From contig JAFGSJ010000163.1 in assembly GCA_016934675.1 (NCBI GenBank), forward strand, positions 1 to 34,594: a DNA stretch of 34,594 nt, in the 5' to 3' direction. Numbering within the stretch: position 1 is the stretch's first letter; each line of letters starts with the position of its first letter. The position numbers and the translations under genes are program-made. Origin of the DNA: a bacterium (lineage in GTDB: Bacteria > CSSED10-310 > JAFGSJ01). The notes under the pieces are model-generated. The model was not told the origin of the DNA. It searched no databases and was given only the letters and a program-made list of their open reading frames with translations. Below, piece by piece: positions 16,714-25,806 of the stretch.

Positions 16714-18429
16714 CTATTTCTGCATGACTGGCACTGGCAACCTCTTTGATAATCGACGATGATAGATAAGGCCCATGCTCAATCCAAGCAAAAGAAGCAT
16801 GGCGCCCAAAATCGACAATGTCGGCACTTCGGGTTGCTCAGTAACCAGGGTCGCGGTATAGTTAAAAGTATTGTAGCTGCTCCCATAAGGCCTAAGGTTC
16901 TGGACAACCATGGTGATGATATCGCACTGCTGAAGGGGGTCATAACAGGATACTTCAATATCACCATTCGAATCACAGTGATGATAGGTTGATTTATATT
17001 TACCTGTAACCGCATTATGGGTGATAAAAGTAATACCCCAATCATCCTGGGCATGAACGACGTTGCCGTTGAAGTTGACTGTAATACCGTAATCATCTGT
17101 TGCCGAAACATCAAAATTGATGTAATTGCAGCCGAGCTGTTCCGGTTGCCGGTCCGGACTGGCATCCCCACTGGCTGGATAGGTAGTATGGGTCCGTTTG
17201 ATCCGGACATGATGTTCGCCTACAACATTGATATGGGGCGCCCAATCAGCACCCTCTTCGTAGTGATTGCCATCATCCTGGTCCCCGCAAATAAAAAACC
17301 AGGTCGTAAACATCTGGTAGACCTCTTTCAGGCCCTGATTCAGTTCAGTCGTGAAGGTCTGTTCATAGCAGTCCATGATATTGGTAATATCAATAGTGTT
17401 AATCCAAACCGCTTTGACCAGATCATGGTTCCAGTTCTGTTGGAGAAACATCGGCCAGATCAGGGTCGCATATTCAACTGCGCCATTGGCATATTTGAGT
17501 TGTTTATGAGGTTGATTGAACCGGGGATTCATCCAGGTATAATAGCCATTGATTTCATCATACACACGTTCTTCCATATTCATGGCGCAGTTTTCCATGA
17601 AGCCCAGGTCGGCGGAAAAATTATATGAGCCTTGACAGGCATGTTGGAATTCGTGGGCAAGAGTCATCCGCATGGCATCTTCCTTACTCATGGCTGTTTC
17701 AAACCAGAAATTTCGGTGCAGACATAAATAACTGATCACACTATAATCGCGGCCTGGGTAAGTCCCTGTTCCGGGACTTTCCGCGGCGCAATAGCCATAC
17801 ACCCCGGAACCCACATCAGCCAAATCATAGAAGTAGATGTCATAAAGGTTTGTCCCACCTCCGACTGTTCCGTCATAGGGTGGATGATCATAACCCAGAT
17901 TGGCCGGATCAACCTCGATACTCCAGACATATTCAGCAGCTTCTGCAGTCCGATTGATGAAATCCGGCACACCATCGGCTGGATCTACGTCGACTGTCGC
18001 ATTATAAATGGCTTGACTGCCGGTAGTATCATAATGGATCAGAAAGTGGGTGGTCTGATATGTATGTTGAGTGGGTGGGGAAGGCCGGGCTTTTCTTTCG
18101 TTGAAAAAAGCCTGTTCTTCCGCAGTCAGATAGTGAAAATTATCCTGGAGTTCTCTTAATAATACAGTCCCACACTTTAGAGCATAATCAGGTTCCGGTC
18201 GAAAACGAGCATCGACTTTTTCGGGATGAAACAGGAAATACCCCATTTGAAGTGCAAACTCTCGCGGTGATATTTCACCATTTTCCCGGGCCTGGTAAAC
18301 CTTGTTCAGAGCCAAATGCCCCTTTTCTAACGGTGTCAAAGGCCTATCGACTGCTTTATCCGTCAGGACATCCGCTGCACATAAACCCGTTACGAATAAT
18401 ACCAAGACAATCAATAATAACTTTTTCAT
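16714..18429 (-). CDS. Secreted zinc metalloprotease with IPTL-like C-terminal sorting tail
   Basis: About 571 residues. It has a signal peptide (MKKLLLIVLVLFVTGLCAAD) and then a propeptide-like helical region. The catalytic domain carries the HExxH zinc motif (MTLAHEFQHACQ) and a downstream acidic ligand candidate in MENCAMNMEERVYD; it resembles the MXAN_6640 family of putative metalloproteases. The C-terminus has PEVPTLSILGA, a hydrophobic helix and a basic end (YHRRLSKR), the tripartite pattern of IPTL-CTERM sorting signals recognised by exosortase-type enzymes. The ATG at 18429 is chosen because AGGGG lies 8 nt upstream; a GTG 9 nt earlier is possible. It is a single gene converging with the small charged protein gene. 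The substrate is unknown. Confidence 0.85.
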   Translation of the reverse strand: MKKLLLIVLVLFVTGLCAADVLTDKAVDRPLTPLEKGHLALNKVYQARENGEISPREFALQMGYFLFHPEKVDARFRPEPDYALKCGTVLLRELQDNFHYLTAEEQAFFNERKARPSPPTQHTYQTTHFLIHYDTTGSQAIYNATVDVDPADGVPDFINRTAEAAEYVWSIEVDPANLGYDHPPYDGTVGGGTNLYDIYFYDLADVGSGVYGYCAAESPGTGTYPGRDYSVISYLCLHRNFWFETAMSKEDAMRMTLAHEFQHACQGSYNFSADLGFMENCAMNMEERVYDEINGYYTWMNPRFNQPHKQLKYANGAVEYATLIWPMFLQQNWNHDLVKAVWINTIDITNIMDCYEQTFTTELNQGLKEVYQMFTTWFFICGDQDDGNHYEEGADWAPHINVVGEHHVRIKRTHTTYPASGDASPDRQPEQLGCNYINFDVSATDDYGITVNFNGNVVHAQDDWGITFITHNAVTGKYKSTYHHCDSNGDIEVSCYDPLQQCDIITMVVQNLRPYGSSYNTFNYTATLVTEQPEVPTLSILGAMLLLLGLSMGLIYHRRLSKRLPVPVMQK

Positions 18430-18762
18430 GAGACACACCCCTGTGAGAGAGAATTAAACATCAAGTTATCGTGAAACATTACATTCTGACAATATGATCC
18501 GTGAATATGAACTCATATCGAACAATAAATGTTTGTATTCCGTTACGTCTAAAAGCCAGTTTTATTTCTGTTTCTCAAATCTTAGACCTATCATCCCTAC
18601 TTAGGATGAGAAAAAAAAAAGTAAAGATTATGTAAAAAGGTCATCGTCAGGACATCACTATCATGGGAATATCACCAGGAAGCCGATTAAATGAGCATTG
18701 CAGACATGCCCGGGAAGAAAAACTGCTTCAATCTCTGTTTGCTTACCTGAAAATAGAGTATG
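18430..18762. other. Intergenic region between metalloprotease and glycosyltransferase genes
   Basis: No gene seen. A 5 bp hairpin (catcc/ggatg, about 18592-18608) is followed by a run of A residues, so it does not make a terminator on the plus strand, and on the minus strand the T-run precedes it. The right part holds the end of the minus-strand glycosyltransferase transcript and the left part the promoter of the metalloprotease. Confidence 0.45.
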
Positions 18763-20100
18763 CTATTCTCCGTTTTTTAATGTTTCCCAGGGCATTGGCA
18801 TGTGCCGGGTGATGGCTTCGGGGTAATCAGTCGATCGTTGGATCGGTCCTTTGGTCTCAAGGAGGCGCTCGATGAACCGGCACGCGGTATAAACACCGTT
18901 CGTTTCAGCTAATCCTGCAGCGATAGCCCGAGCTCGGTCTGAAAAGGTCGACTCCTTGATGAGTCGATCGACTTTTTCTCGAATTTCCTGGCTGGTAACA
19001 TGGGATGTGGAACATCGTAATCCGGCACCGAGAAATACAACTTTGCTGGCGTTATCTCCCTGTTCTCCGCCGACAGGCAAGACCAATAATGGTTTCCCTG
19101 CGGCCAGTGTTTCATTGACGGTGTTATTGCCGCCGTGACTGATGACCGCATCAACCATTGGTAAAACCTCGCTTTGGGGTACCTGCTTGAACAGGAAGAT
19201 AGTGCTGGGGAGTTTTGATCGGCTCAATCGATCGTAGGCACCACCTGCACTAACGATCACCTGGTAAACGCCGTCGGAAAAAGCGGTGATGATCTTTTGA
19301 AAGAGATGGGGCTTCTTGTTAAAGATAGTGCCCAATGAAACATAAACCGTGCTCATCTCTTTGGCAAGACGGTCCCAAGGGAAATCAGTCCCGCTTTCCT
19401 GGTGAGAGCTGTCCCAACAGGGTCCGATATAATACATGTTTCGGGCTAATGGTTCGCGTGGGGCCTCGATATGTGGTGAGGTCAGTACACACGTTACCCA
19501 TGGTGAAACAGGACGGACCAGGAAATCAGGAGGGACCGGTTCGAGACCCAATGTTGATCTCGCGGCAGCTATCTGGCGATCAACCATCCTGATCATCGCG
19601 TGACCTAGCTTGACAAAGCGTTTCTCCTGACCGGCCCAGTCCTCACCGATTGGCAAACCGCTCGCAAATGGCGGCACTCCCGGACCGGGAAAACTCAGAC
19701 CGGCATGATAGACAAGAACATGGGGCAGATTACAGATTTCGGCAGCATATCCCCCCCCAAGAAAGGAAAATTCATTGACCACAAGATCGGCCTGAACTGC
19801 ATCAATAATTTTAACAACGGCCCGGGCATAATAATGGATACCGGCATAGAAAAAACGGGCAGCGTAATATGTCTCGGCAAAACCACTCAACCAGGGCACG
19901 AAGAGAAGCCCAAGAGCTGATAAGGATGGCCTGATCGGCTGAAAGACCAAGTCTTGTTCGGCAAAATACCGACGAATTTCAGGAATTTCAGGACCGGCTA
20001 AAACGACATTATGACCTCGGCTGCGAAGTTCATGGGCCATTCTGATCAGCGGGTTCCAATGACCCCGAGCCGGTTGTGAGGTCAATAAAACGGTTTTCAT
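18763..20100 (-). CDS. UGT-type (MGT family) glycosyltransferase
   Basis: About 445 residues, a GT1/GT-B fold enzyme. The N-terminus has the acceptor-domain motif TSQPARGHWNPLIRMAHEL. The C-terminal half has the nucleotide-sugar signature VISHGGNNTVNETLAAGKPL starting near residue 319, followed by LPVGGEQGDNA. This class transfers sugars from UDP-sugars to small or lipid acceptors. The ATG at 20100 is preferred because GGGAGGGCAAGG lies just upstream and the sequence begins MKTVLLTS; a longer frame would overlap the polymerase gene. It is 47 nt downstream of the O-antigen-type polymerase gene, so probably in one operon for a surface glycan or glycolipid. Confidence 0.9.
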   Translation of the reverse strand: MKTVLLTSQPARGHWNPLIRMAHELRSRGHNVVLAGPEIPEIRRYFAEQDLVFQPIRPSLSALGLLFVPWLSGFAETYYAARFFYAGIHYYARAVVKIIDAVQADLVVNEFSFLGGGYAAEICNLPHVLVYHAGLSFPGPGVPPFASGLPIGEDWAGQEKRFVKLGHAMIRMVDRQIAAARSTLGLEPVPPDFLVRPVSPWVTCVLTSPHIEAPREPLARNMYYIGPCWDSSHQESGTDFPWDRLAKEMSTVYVSLGTIFNKKPHLFQKIITAFSDGVYQVIVSAGGAYDRLSRSKLPSTIFLFKQVPQSEVLPMVDAVISHGGNNTVNETLAAGKPLLVLPVGGEQGDNASKVVFLGAGLRCSTSHVTSQEIREKVDRLIKESTFSDRARAIAAGLAETNGVYTACRFIERLLETKGPIQRSTDYPEAITRHMPMPWETLKNGE

Positions 20101-20147
20101 ATTCCTTGCCCTCCCTGGCTGAATACCACGACCAGTCTTTATAGAGC

Positions 20148-22445
20148 CTATTGAAAAGAAAAATGCTTGAGTAATGACCAGGGCAAATTTTTCCATTCGA
20201 TGAGACGAATGGTCAAGCTCACGTCGTGATATTGATACGCTTCTTTCAGCGCGAAACGGACTGTTACCGGTTGTAACGATGGTGCAATTTTCAAGAAGAC
20301 CCTATTCAGGCCCGGTTCAAGGAAAGTGTCCTCAATGAGACCGTTAGGTCCGGTTAATCGGAGTTGGATACGCTGGCTGGTCGGATTGTTCACCTCAGTC
20401 ATGACAAACCTCAAACCGGAATATTCTTGAAACATAAAGCGCTGCTCCGTTTCGAGCCGAATTTTAGCTAGTGGCTGAATAAGTGTGGGGGGGACTGTCG
20501 AGATATTGGTCATTTCACCGAGTGGCTGGGTCTGAAAGTGAGCCCAGTTTATAAAGACCATTGGCCCTGTCGCAAGACCCAATTCCCGGTAATCGTTGCT
20601 CAGATCAAAATCAACCGGGCGCCAGGTGCGGCTGCACTCGAGATCGAGCGAGAAAGTATGTTGCCCTTCAGGAAGATGGAACAGTAGAAAATCGGGAGCC
20701 GAACAGGTGATTGTACTGCTGGTGACCTGGTGTCTATTAATCGTGATCGTAAGTGTGACGGGCCTGTTTGTCAAGTCCGGATTGGTCACCCGGAATGGAA
20801 TACACAACATTCTCTGAACTCCAGATCGCGCCGGTATGATAACATGGCTTTTCTGTTTGGTCCAGCGAAAATGGGCTTCCAATTTGGAATCCCAATTTTC
20901 ATATTTGTGGAAACCATAAGAGACGGTATACTCATTGCCTCTCAGCACAAGCATTATCAGAAAAAGGCCTACTATGCCGCTCAGGAAAAGATGGGATTTG
21001 TTAACCCTGCTCGCTGTTTCAGGGGAGGACCTGTCGCCCCTGTTCAAAAGATGATGATCGGGCAGGGCCAGGATAAACCAAATCATAAGTTCTATGGCAT
21101 GAATATAAAAGAGATGTTGAAACAAACCATAGACGATCAGGACGGCCCAGAGAGAGATCAGGCAGGCCCGGACAATCCCGGGCGGTCCGTACTCTCGACC
21201 AGGATCGGTCCTGATGAAATGATAACCTGTCCGAATCACCAAAATCATGAAGAGGAACAGACCCAGAGCACCTTCCTCGGCCAGCAGATGCAAGAATGTA
21301 TTGTGGGCCGTGCTATGTTGGCTCAGACTCAAATAATTGTCCGGGTTTATGTGTTCAGGGCTCTTGTACCAGAATGTGCCCGGACCGTTTCCAATCACAG
21401 CATGTTCTTTAAAAAGGGCAAGGCTCGCTCGCCAGAGTTCGACCCGGGCATAGAATGTCCCCATCTGAGGATTTGTATCCAGATGCCCCCGGGAGATGAG
21501 GTTGAAGGCCCCGAGCAGCACCACCAGCGCGCAACACAATCCAATGACGATGACGGTCAATGGACCCGATTTCCGACCAGATCGGTTAGTCTGGGCCAGT
21601 TTACACACAATAAACAGGAACAACACGATGAGAGCGCACAGCCAGCCTACCCGGGCATAGGCCAGAAACAGGACCACTCCGGTCCATCCTGCGAGGACCA
21701 GGAGTGCCATTCGCTTTCGCTCCGACACTACACGATTCAGAAGTGTAAAAAGCAACAATGGCAGCATCAAACAGACGTACTCGGCCAACCATCCCGGATT
21801 ACCAATGAACGACTGCAAACGCGGGAGAGGACCGTGACTATGTTTCATGAAACTGAAATAGACCGGGAAAACATGGAAATACTCGAGCAAACCGATACCG
21901 ACTGTCAAAGCCAAACCAGTCAATAACGCCGAAACGACGCGCCCGAAATCCTCCTTTTTAAGTGCAATCAGCAAGTAAAATGCCATGAGAAATGCCCAAC
22001 ACCGGTTATAGACTGCCTGGATTGGGAAAAGATGTGAGGTCTCGTCGAGAAAGAACGTTTCAGTGACCAAGGTCGGTACATCATGCCAATTGACATGGTG
22101 GACAATCGTCAGGATAAGCGGGATTAGCTGCAGCATGGATAGAAGGCACCAGACCGATCCGAACCTAATCAGAACACTCGTTCTGCCGGATTTGTCAGGC
22201 CAGGGACCACTCCGAAGCCAATCAATCATGATCAGGGCCAGCAACCCGTTGAGAAGATACACAAATGGTCGCCCGGGACTATTGATGAAAAAGGGAAGCC
22301 CAACCAGGACCGCACAAAACAGGTCCTTGTGCCGCCCGGACATGAGCAGGTAGATGCTGAGTAAAATAGCCAGGGCTGCCCATCCTCCGCCATATACGGT
22401 CAGGACCAGAGTCAATGCAGACCAGCTTAGTAATAGTATTCTCAA
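20148..22445 (-). CDS. O-antigen ligase/polymerase-like membrane protein
   Basis: 765 residues. The first about 460 residues hold about 12 transmembrane segments with the Wzy_C/O-antigen-ligase signature in the large loop: GNGPGTFWYKSPE, then SQHSTAHNTFLHLLAEEGAL, where the His-Asn pair is typical. Enzymes of this class polymerise or attach polysaccharides at the periplasmic face. The last about 280 residues form an extracytoplasmic beta-rich region with two sandwich-like parts (RVTNPDLTNRPVTLTITIN; TEVNNPTSQRIQLRLTG), longer than usual. The start appears to be TTG, with GGAG 8 nt upstream. A UGT-type glycosyltransferase follows. Whether it is a ligase or a polymerase cannot be decided by reading. 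Confidence 0.85.
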   Translation of the reverse strand: MRILLLSWSALTLVLTVYGGGWAALAILLSIYLLMSGRHKDLFCAVLVGLPFFINSPGRPFVYLLNGLLALIMIDWLRSGPWPDKSGRTSVLIRFGSVWCLLSMLQLIPLILTIVHHVNWHDVPTLVTETFFLDETSHLFPIQAVYNRCWAFLMAFYLLIALKKEDFGRVVSALLTGLALTVGIGLLEYFHVFPVYFSFMKHSHGPLPRLQSFIGNPGWLAEYVCLMLPLLLFTLLNRVVSERKRMALLVLAGWTGVVLFLAYARVGWLCALIVLFLFIVCKLAQTNRSGRKSGPLTVIVIGLCCALVVLLGAFNLISRGHLDTNPQMGTFYARVELWRASLALFKEHAVIGNGPGTFWYKSPEHINPDNYLSLSQHSTAHNTFLHLLAEEGALGLFLFMILVIRTGYHFIRTDPGREYGPPGIVRACLISLWAVLIVYGLFQHLFYIHAIELMIWFILALPDHHLLNRGDRSSPETASRVNKSHLFLSGIVGLFLIMLVLRGNEYTVSYGFHKYENWDSKLEAHFRWTKQKSHVIIPARSGVQRMLCIPFRVTNPDLTNRPVTLTITINRHQVTSSTITCSAPDFLLFHLPEGQHTFSLDLECSRTWRPVDFDLSNDYRELGLATGPMVFINWAHFQTQPLGEMTNISTVPPTLIQPLAKIRLETEQRFMFQEYSGLRFVMTEVNNPTSQRIQLRLTGPNGLIEDTFLEPGLNRVFLKIAPSLQPVTVRFALKEAYQYHDVSLTIRLIEWKNLPWSLLKHFSFQ

Positions 22446-22535
22446 TGAATCACTCCACTCGATTGGGATTGCACCCCGTACGCCGTGCTTACCCCTTTAA
22501 TATACCAAAACCGCTACCCGTTTCAAAACAGAGAA

Positions 22536-22563
22536 TTGAATTTTTAATAAAGTGAACTATGGT
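22536..22563 (+). promoter_or_regulatory. Candidate sigma70-type promoter for the ATP-grasp gene
   Basis: TTGAAT (22536-22541), a 16 nt spacer and TATGGT (22558-22563) stand about 100 nt before the ATG at 22664. The match is partial and made by eye. Confidence 0.4.
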
Positions 22564-22663
22564 TGTGTAACTATTTGAAGCTATTCAGAGATATCCGGGA
22601 GCAGGTTGAAGCCGCGGATATCCGGACAATTAGTCTCGCACACAGTCCCTGAAAGGAGTGCTC

Positions 22664-24043
22664 ATGACAAAACTGATTGATGCTCTGAATAAAGATTTCC
22701 GGTCTATTATGGAGCAAAAGGATAGTACTGATTATCCGGCCAAGAGGATGCTGGATGAGGTCAATGCCAAAGCGATGGCCAAGAATCTGAAGGTGACCAC
22801 TGATACCGGGGAGGCAAAACCTTTTCCCACCTTTTTGAAACCCTTTTTCGTCGATAACCAGCACGTGCCCATGCTGCAGCACGCCACCAAGATCATGATG
22901 CGCGTGCTCGAAAAAATGGTCAATCTTTACTTTGATGAACCGGCCACCCGTCCCCTGTTCCTGTTGAAACCCGAGGAAGAAGAATTAGCCGCTATCGATG
23001 TCGGCTACAAGGAAATTCTGCGCATAACGAGAAACGATGCATTTCTGATGGATGATTATTTCAAGTTTATCGAATTCAACTGTGATTCTCCTGGCGGACC
23101 ATATTGGGCGGATACCTTGAACGATATTTTATGGACTTCTCCGGTCATGCTCGAACTCCGCAAGAAATATTGGTTCCATCGGGACCATTTTGTGCCTCAG
23201 ACCCATCAGACCCTCCTCAATGCCTACCGTGATTTCGGTGGCAAAAAGGAACACCCGTTCACCGCGATCGTTGCCGGCGGTGGTGTTACACTCGAAGAGT
23301 TCAAGGCTATTGCTGCCTGGTTAACCGAACGCGGTTATCCCTCAGAATATTCGGAACCTGATTGGTTGGAATATGATGGCAAGAACCTGAAGACGAAATC
23401 GGGCCAGGTTGTTGATATTATATATCGCCGGGGCTGGATCGTGGACTGGACCGGTCGTATGGACAGAATTAAGCCCCTACTCAAAGCTTATCGCGACGGT
23501 AAAGTCTGTGTGGTCAACTCACCCCGCTCCATCCTCGCCGCCAATAAATCGCTTATGGCTGTGATCCAGATGGATGAAATGCAGCGTCTGTTCAGCGCTG
23601 AAGAAAAACGAGTGATTAAGAACCACCTGCCCTGGACCCGCCTGGTCCAACAAGGTAAAACCATGTTCAACGGCAAACAATGCGACATATACAATCTGCT
23701 GCAGAAAAAGAGAGAAAGCCTGGTCTTGAAACCATACGATATGCTCGGCGGTAAGGGCGTCTATGTCGGCTGTGATCTCACCCAGAAAAAATGGGAAGAA
23801 GCCATTGAATTGACCACGCAGAAAAAATACATCGTCCAACAGTTTGTGGCTCCACCGGTCGAAAAATTCCCGGTCGTCTCCGACAAAGGCCTGAGTTTCA
23901 TGAAGAAATTAGTCAATGTCAACTTCTATGCCTATCATGGCGAACACGCCGGTGGTATGGTCCGGACCTCGGACTCGATGGTCATCAATATTTCAGCCGG
24001 TGGCGGTCTGACCCCGATCTACAATGTCGGAGGACGCATCTAG
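22664..24043 (+). CDS. ATP-grasp family protein (glutathionylspermidine-synthase-like)
   Basis: About 459 residues. The C-terminal half shows ATP-grasp features: LVLKPYDMLGGKGVYVG (phosphate-binding loop with Lys), KKYIVQQFVAPPVEKFPV and near the end VNVNFYAYHGEHAGGM followed by VINISAGGGL. The N-terminal half has an acidic FIEFNCDSPGGPYW motif. The pattern (carboxylate-amine ligation with ATP) resembles the circularly permuted glutathionylspermidine-synthase-like group, but the substrate is unknown. The ATG at 22664 has GAAAGGAG upstream; an in-frame start 6 nt earlier is possible. It is a single gene with a likely promoter before it and a strong terminator after it. It might join a polyamine or amino acid to a peptide; the polyamine link with the deoxyhypusine-synthase-like gene 6 kb away is only suggestive. 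Confidence 0.72.
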   Translation: MTKLIDALNKDFRSIMEQKDSTDYPAKRMLDEVNAKAMAKNLKVTTDTGEAKPFPTFLKPFFVDNQHVPMLQHATKIMMRVLEKMVNLYFDEPATRPLFLLKPEEEELAAIDVGYKEILRITRNDAFLMDDYFKFIEFNCDSPGGPYWADTLNDILWTSPVMLELRKKYWFHRDHFVPQTHQTLLNAYRDFGGKKEHPFTAIVAGGGVTLEEFKAIAAWLTERGYPSEYSEPDWLEYDGKNLKTKSGQVVDIIYRRGWIVDWTGRMDRIKPLLKAYRDGKVCVVNSPRSILAANKSLMAVIQMDEMQRLFSAEEKRVIKNHLPWTRLVQQGKTMFNGKQCDIYNLLQKKRESLVLKPYDMLGGKGVYVGCDLTQKKWEEAIELTTQKKYIVQQFVAPPVEKFPVVSDKGLSFMKKLVNVNFYAYHGEHAGGMVRTSDSMVINISAGGGLTPIYNVGGRI

Positions 24044-24073
24044 GCTGCTATATGTTTTTTGGGAGCGTGAATG

Positions 24074-24115
24074 CAGGGTCTGCTCGCTTACGGTGAGCAG
24101 GCCCTGTTTCTTTTC
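24074..24115 (+). terminator. Intrinsic terminator after the ATP-grasp gene
   Basis: A 12 bp stem (cagggtctgctc / gagcaggccctg, with one G-T pair) and a 9 nt loop are followed by tttctttt. It lies between two converging genes (ends 24043 and 24130). The T-run is on the plus strand; the minus side has no A-run, so it mainly serves the plus-strand gene. Confidence 0.8.
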
Positions 24116-24129
24116 GTCCCCGTCTGTGC

Positions 24130-25488
24130 CTACTTGGAGCCCTGTTGTTGCGATTGCTCCTTGATGACCCCCCACTCGACCAGCCGTTTATAGGCATATT
24201 CAGCCTGTTCACCCGAATTGACCACATCAAGATATTTTTTATACTGCTCGATCGCCTTGTTCCGGTTCTGCATACCCTCGAAGGCAAAACCCTTGTAAAA
24301 AGTGGTAAAGGGGTTACCGGGCAGCTTTTTCTCATAGGCATTAAAATCAGCTAGGGCAGCATTGAATTTCTTCAGGTCCATTTTAGCCATACCGCTCAAA
24401 TGATTGGCCTGTGGCTCCTGTGGGTAAGCCTGCTTGGCTTCTTCTGCGTACCGTAAAGCTTCACCATTTTTCTTTTGAGCCAGAAGGCATTTTGACATCA
24501 TGATCAAGCCGACATAATCATGAGGAGCTTCTTTCAAGGCTTGTTTGAAATGTTGTTCCGCCGCAGGATACTTCTGGTCCAACAGTTCGCTTTCACCATT
24601 CTGGATCTGGTTGATAGCCCCTTTTATCTTGCGGAGATTGGCGGTATGATCCATGTAGCTTTCCTTGTTGTACGGCAAGCCCTGCTTGTCCTTGTATTTT
24701 CCCTGGGCCGCCTCCAAGGCAGTCTTGTATCGTGCGTCACTCATGGGGTGACTGGCGAACATTCGCTCGATCATATTCGGTTTGCTTTGGGACATACCTC
24801 TGAGAATGTTCATCAAACCGACCATGCCCATAGGATTGAGTCCGGCCTTGGTCATGTATTCCAAACCGAGCGCATCGGCCTGACGCTCATCGTCACGGCT
24901 GTATTTGGCCAAGAGTGCTCCCGCACCAATACCGCCCAAACCGGCGGCGATCGGCGCATATTTCTCGTTTTCATACGCCGCATACGCAGTCAAGCCGACA
25001 ACAACAGCCTGGGCTAACATGGTTTTTGTCATCCGGTCCGCGGTATGACGGGCACAGACATGACCGGCTTCATGTCCGAGCAATCCGGCCAGTTGGGCCT
25101 CGTCGTCCAGTTCAAGTAAAATGCCACGCGTGGCTGCGATACTCCCTCCGGGAAAAGCATACGCATTGGCATAGGTCGCATTGACACATCGAAAAGAGAA
25201 AGGCATGTTGGGACGATGCGAGACCGCGGCGATCCTTTTTCCCACATCGGTCACATAATCATTCAACATCTTATCCTGGATGGCACCATAATCCGCCGAA
25301 AACTGGTGGGGAGCGTTTGCTTTATCCAGTTGAATTTCATCTTTTTCGGACATGAGCATCAATTGGTTTTTGCCCGTGACCGGATTAGTGGCACAACCCG
25401 CAATCGTTCCGGCAGTCGCCAGGCCGGTTAACACCACAAATTCTCTGCGTGACCAGAGTCCATCATTTTTGTTCTCTGTCATGGTCAT
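24130..25488 (-). CDS. M48 family metallopeptidase with TPR region, Tat/lipoprotein signal
   Basis: 452 residues. The N-terminus has a twin-arginine motif (SRREFV, residues 13-18) and a lipobox ending in Cys32 (TIAGC), so it is likely a Tat-exported lipoprotein. The peptidase domain has HEAGH at 139-143 and an ERQAD zinc-ligand motif (Glu201), matching the BepA/LoiP/YcaL type of M48 proteases, which act in outer-membrane protein quality control. The C-terminal region (about 290-440) is a run of TPR-like helices (EQHFKQALKEAPHDYVGLIM, etc.), as in BepA. The first ATG is chosen because GGGAGG lies 6 nt upstream. It is a single gene facing a terminator. A BepA-like role is inferred from architecture. 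Confidence 0.9.
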   Translation of the reverse strand: MTMTENKNDGLWSRREFVVLTGLATAGTIAGCATNPVTGKNQLMLMSEKDEIQLDKANAPHQFSADYGAIQDKMLNDYVTDVGKRIAAVSHRPNMPFSFRCVNATYANAYAFPGGSIAATRGILLELDDEAQLAGLLGHEAGHVCARHTADRMTKTMLAQAVVVGLTAYAAYENEKYAPIAAGLGGIGAGALLAKYSRDDERQADALGLEYMTKAGLNPMGMVGLMNILRGMSQSKPNMIERMFASHPMSDARYKTALEAAQGKYKDKQGLPYNKESYMDHTANLRKIKGAINQIQNGESELLDQKYPAAEQHFKQALKEAPHDYVGLIMMSKCLLAQKKNGEALRYAEEAKQAYPQEPQANHLSGMAKMDLKKFNAALADFNAYEKKLPGNPFTTFYKGFAFEGMQNRNKAIEQYKKYLDVVNSGEQAEYAYKRLVEWGVIKEQSQQQGSK

Positions 25489-25806
25489 CCTATCCTCCCT
25501 GATGGCTATCTCTCTTATGTGCCGTAGAGGTCTTACCCTGTTATTTGAATCGAGAATTGTTCATAAAAGAAGATACCCTGTTATATGCTTGCCAGGCTTG
25601 ACATCCTCTGTTTGTATTACACTATGGGAACCTGATTGTCAATCTCTGAGCAGCACCGTTGACTCTGTGCCTTTCGGAGACGCTCTCGGGGCTCGGGGGA
25701 TCATTGAGGGAACTTTTTGGAAAGAATATTGTGAAGAGAAATAGCCATGACCTCGTGTTGACCAAACAACTTTATGGAGCCTATTCCGCTCAGGAGGGAT
25801 GCTTTC
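25489..25806. other. Divergent intergenic region
   Basis: This lies between the M48 peptidase (minus) and the methyltransferase (plus). It contains a candidate plus-strand promoter (25598-25628). A plus-strand open frame (25352-25744) is mostly antisense to the peptidase gene and is not called. Confidence 0.5.
25598..25628 (+). promoter_or_regulatory. Candidate promoter for the methyltransferase gene
   Basis: A perfect -35 TTGACA (25598-25603), then a 19 nt spacer and TATGGG (25623-25628). The spacer is long; the -10 may instead be ACTATG with 17 nt. Made by eye. Confidence 0.4.

Noticed and set aside
18592..18625. Terminator between the metalloprotease and glycosyltransferase genes
   Set aside because: The hairpin has only a 5 bp stem and the homopolymer run is A-rich after it on the plus strand, so it is on the wrong side for the minus-strand gene.
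20730..21926. 398-codon open frame on the plus strand
   Set aside because: It is antisense to the membrane part of the O-antigen-type polymerase. Its translation is rich in Gln, His and Arg with no domain pattern and no ribosome site; the minus-strand gene is clearly real.
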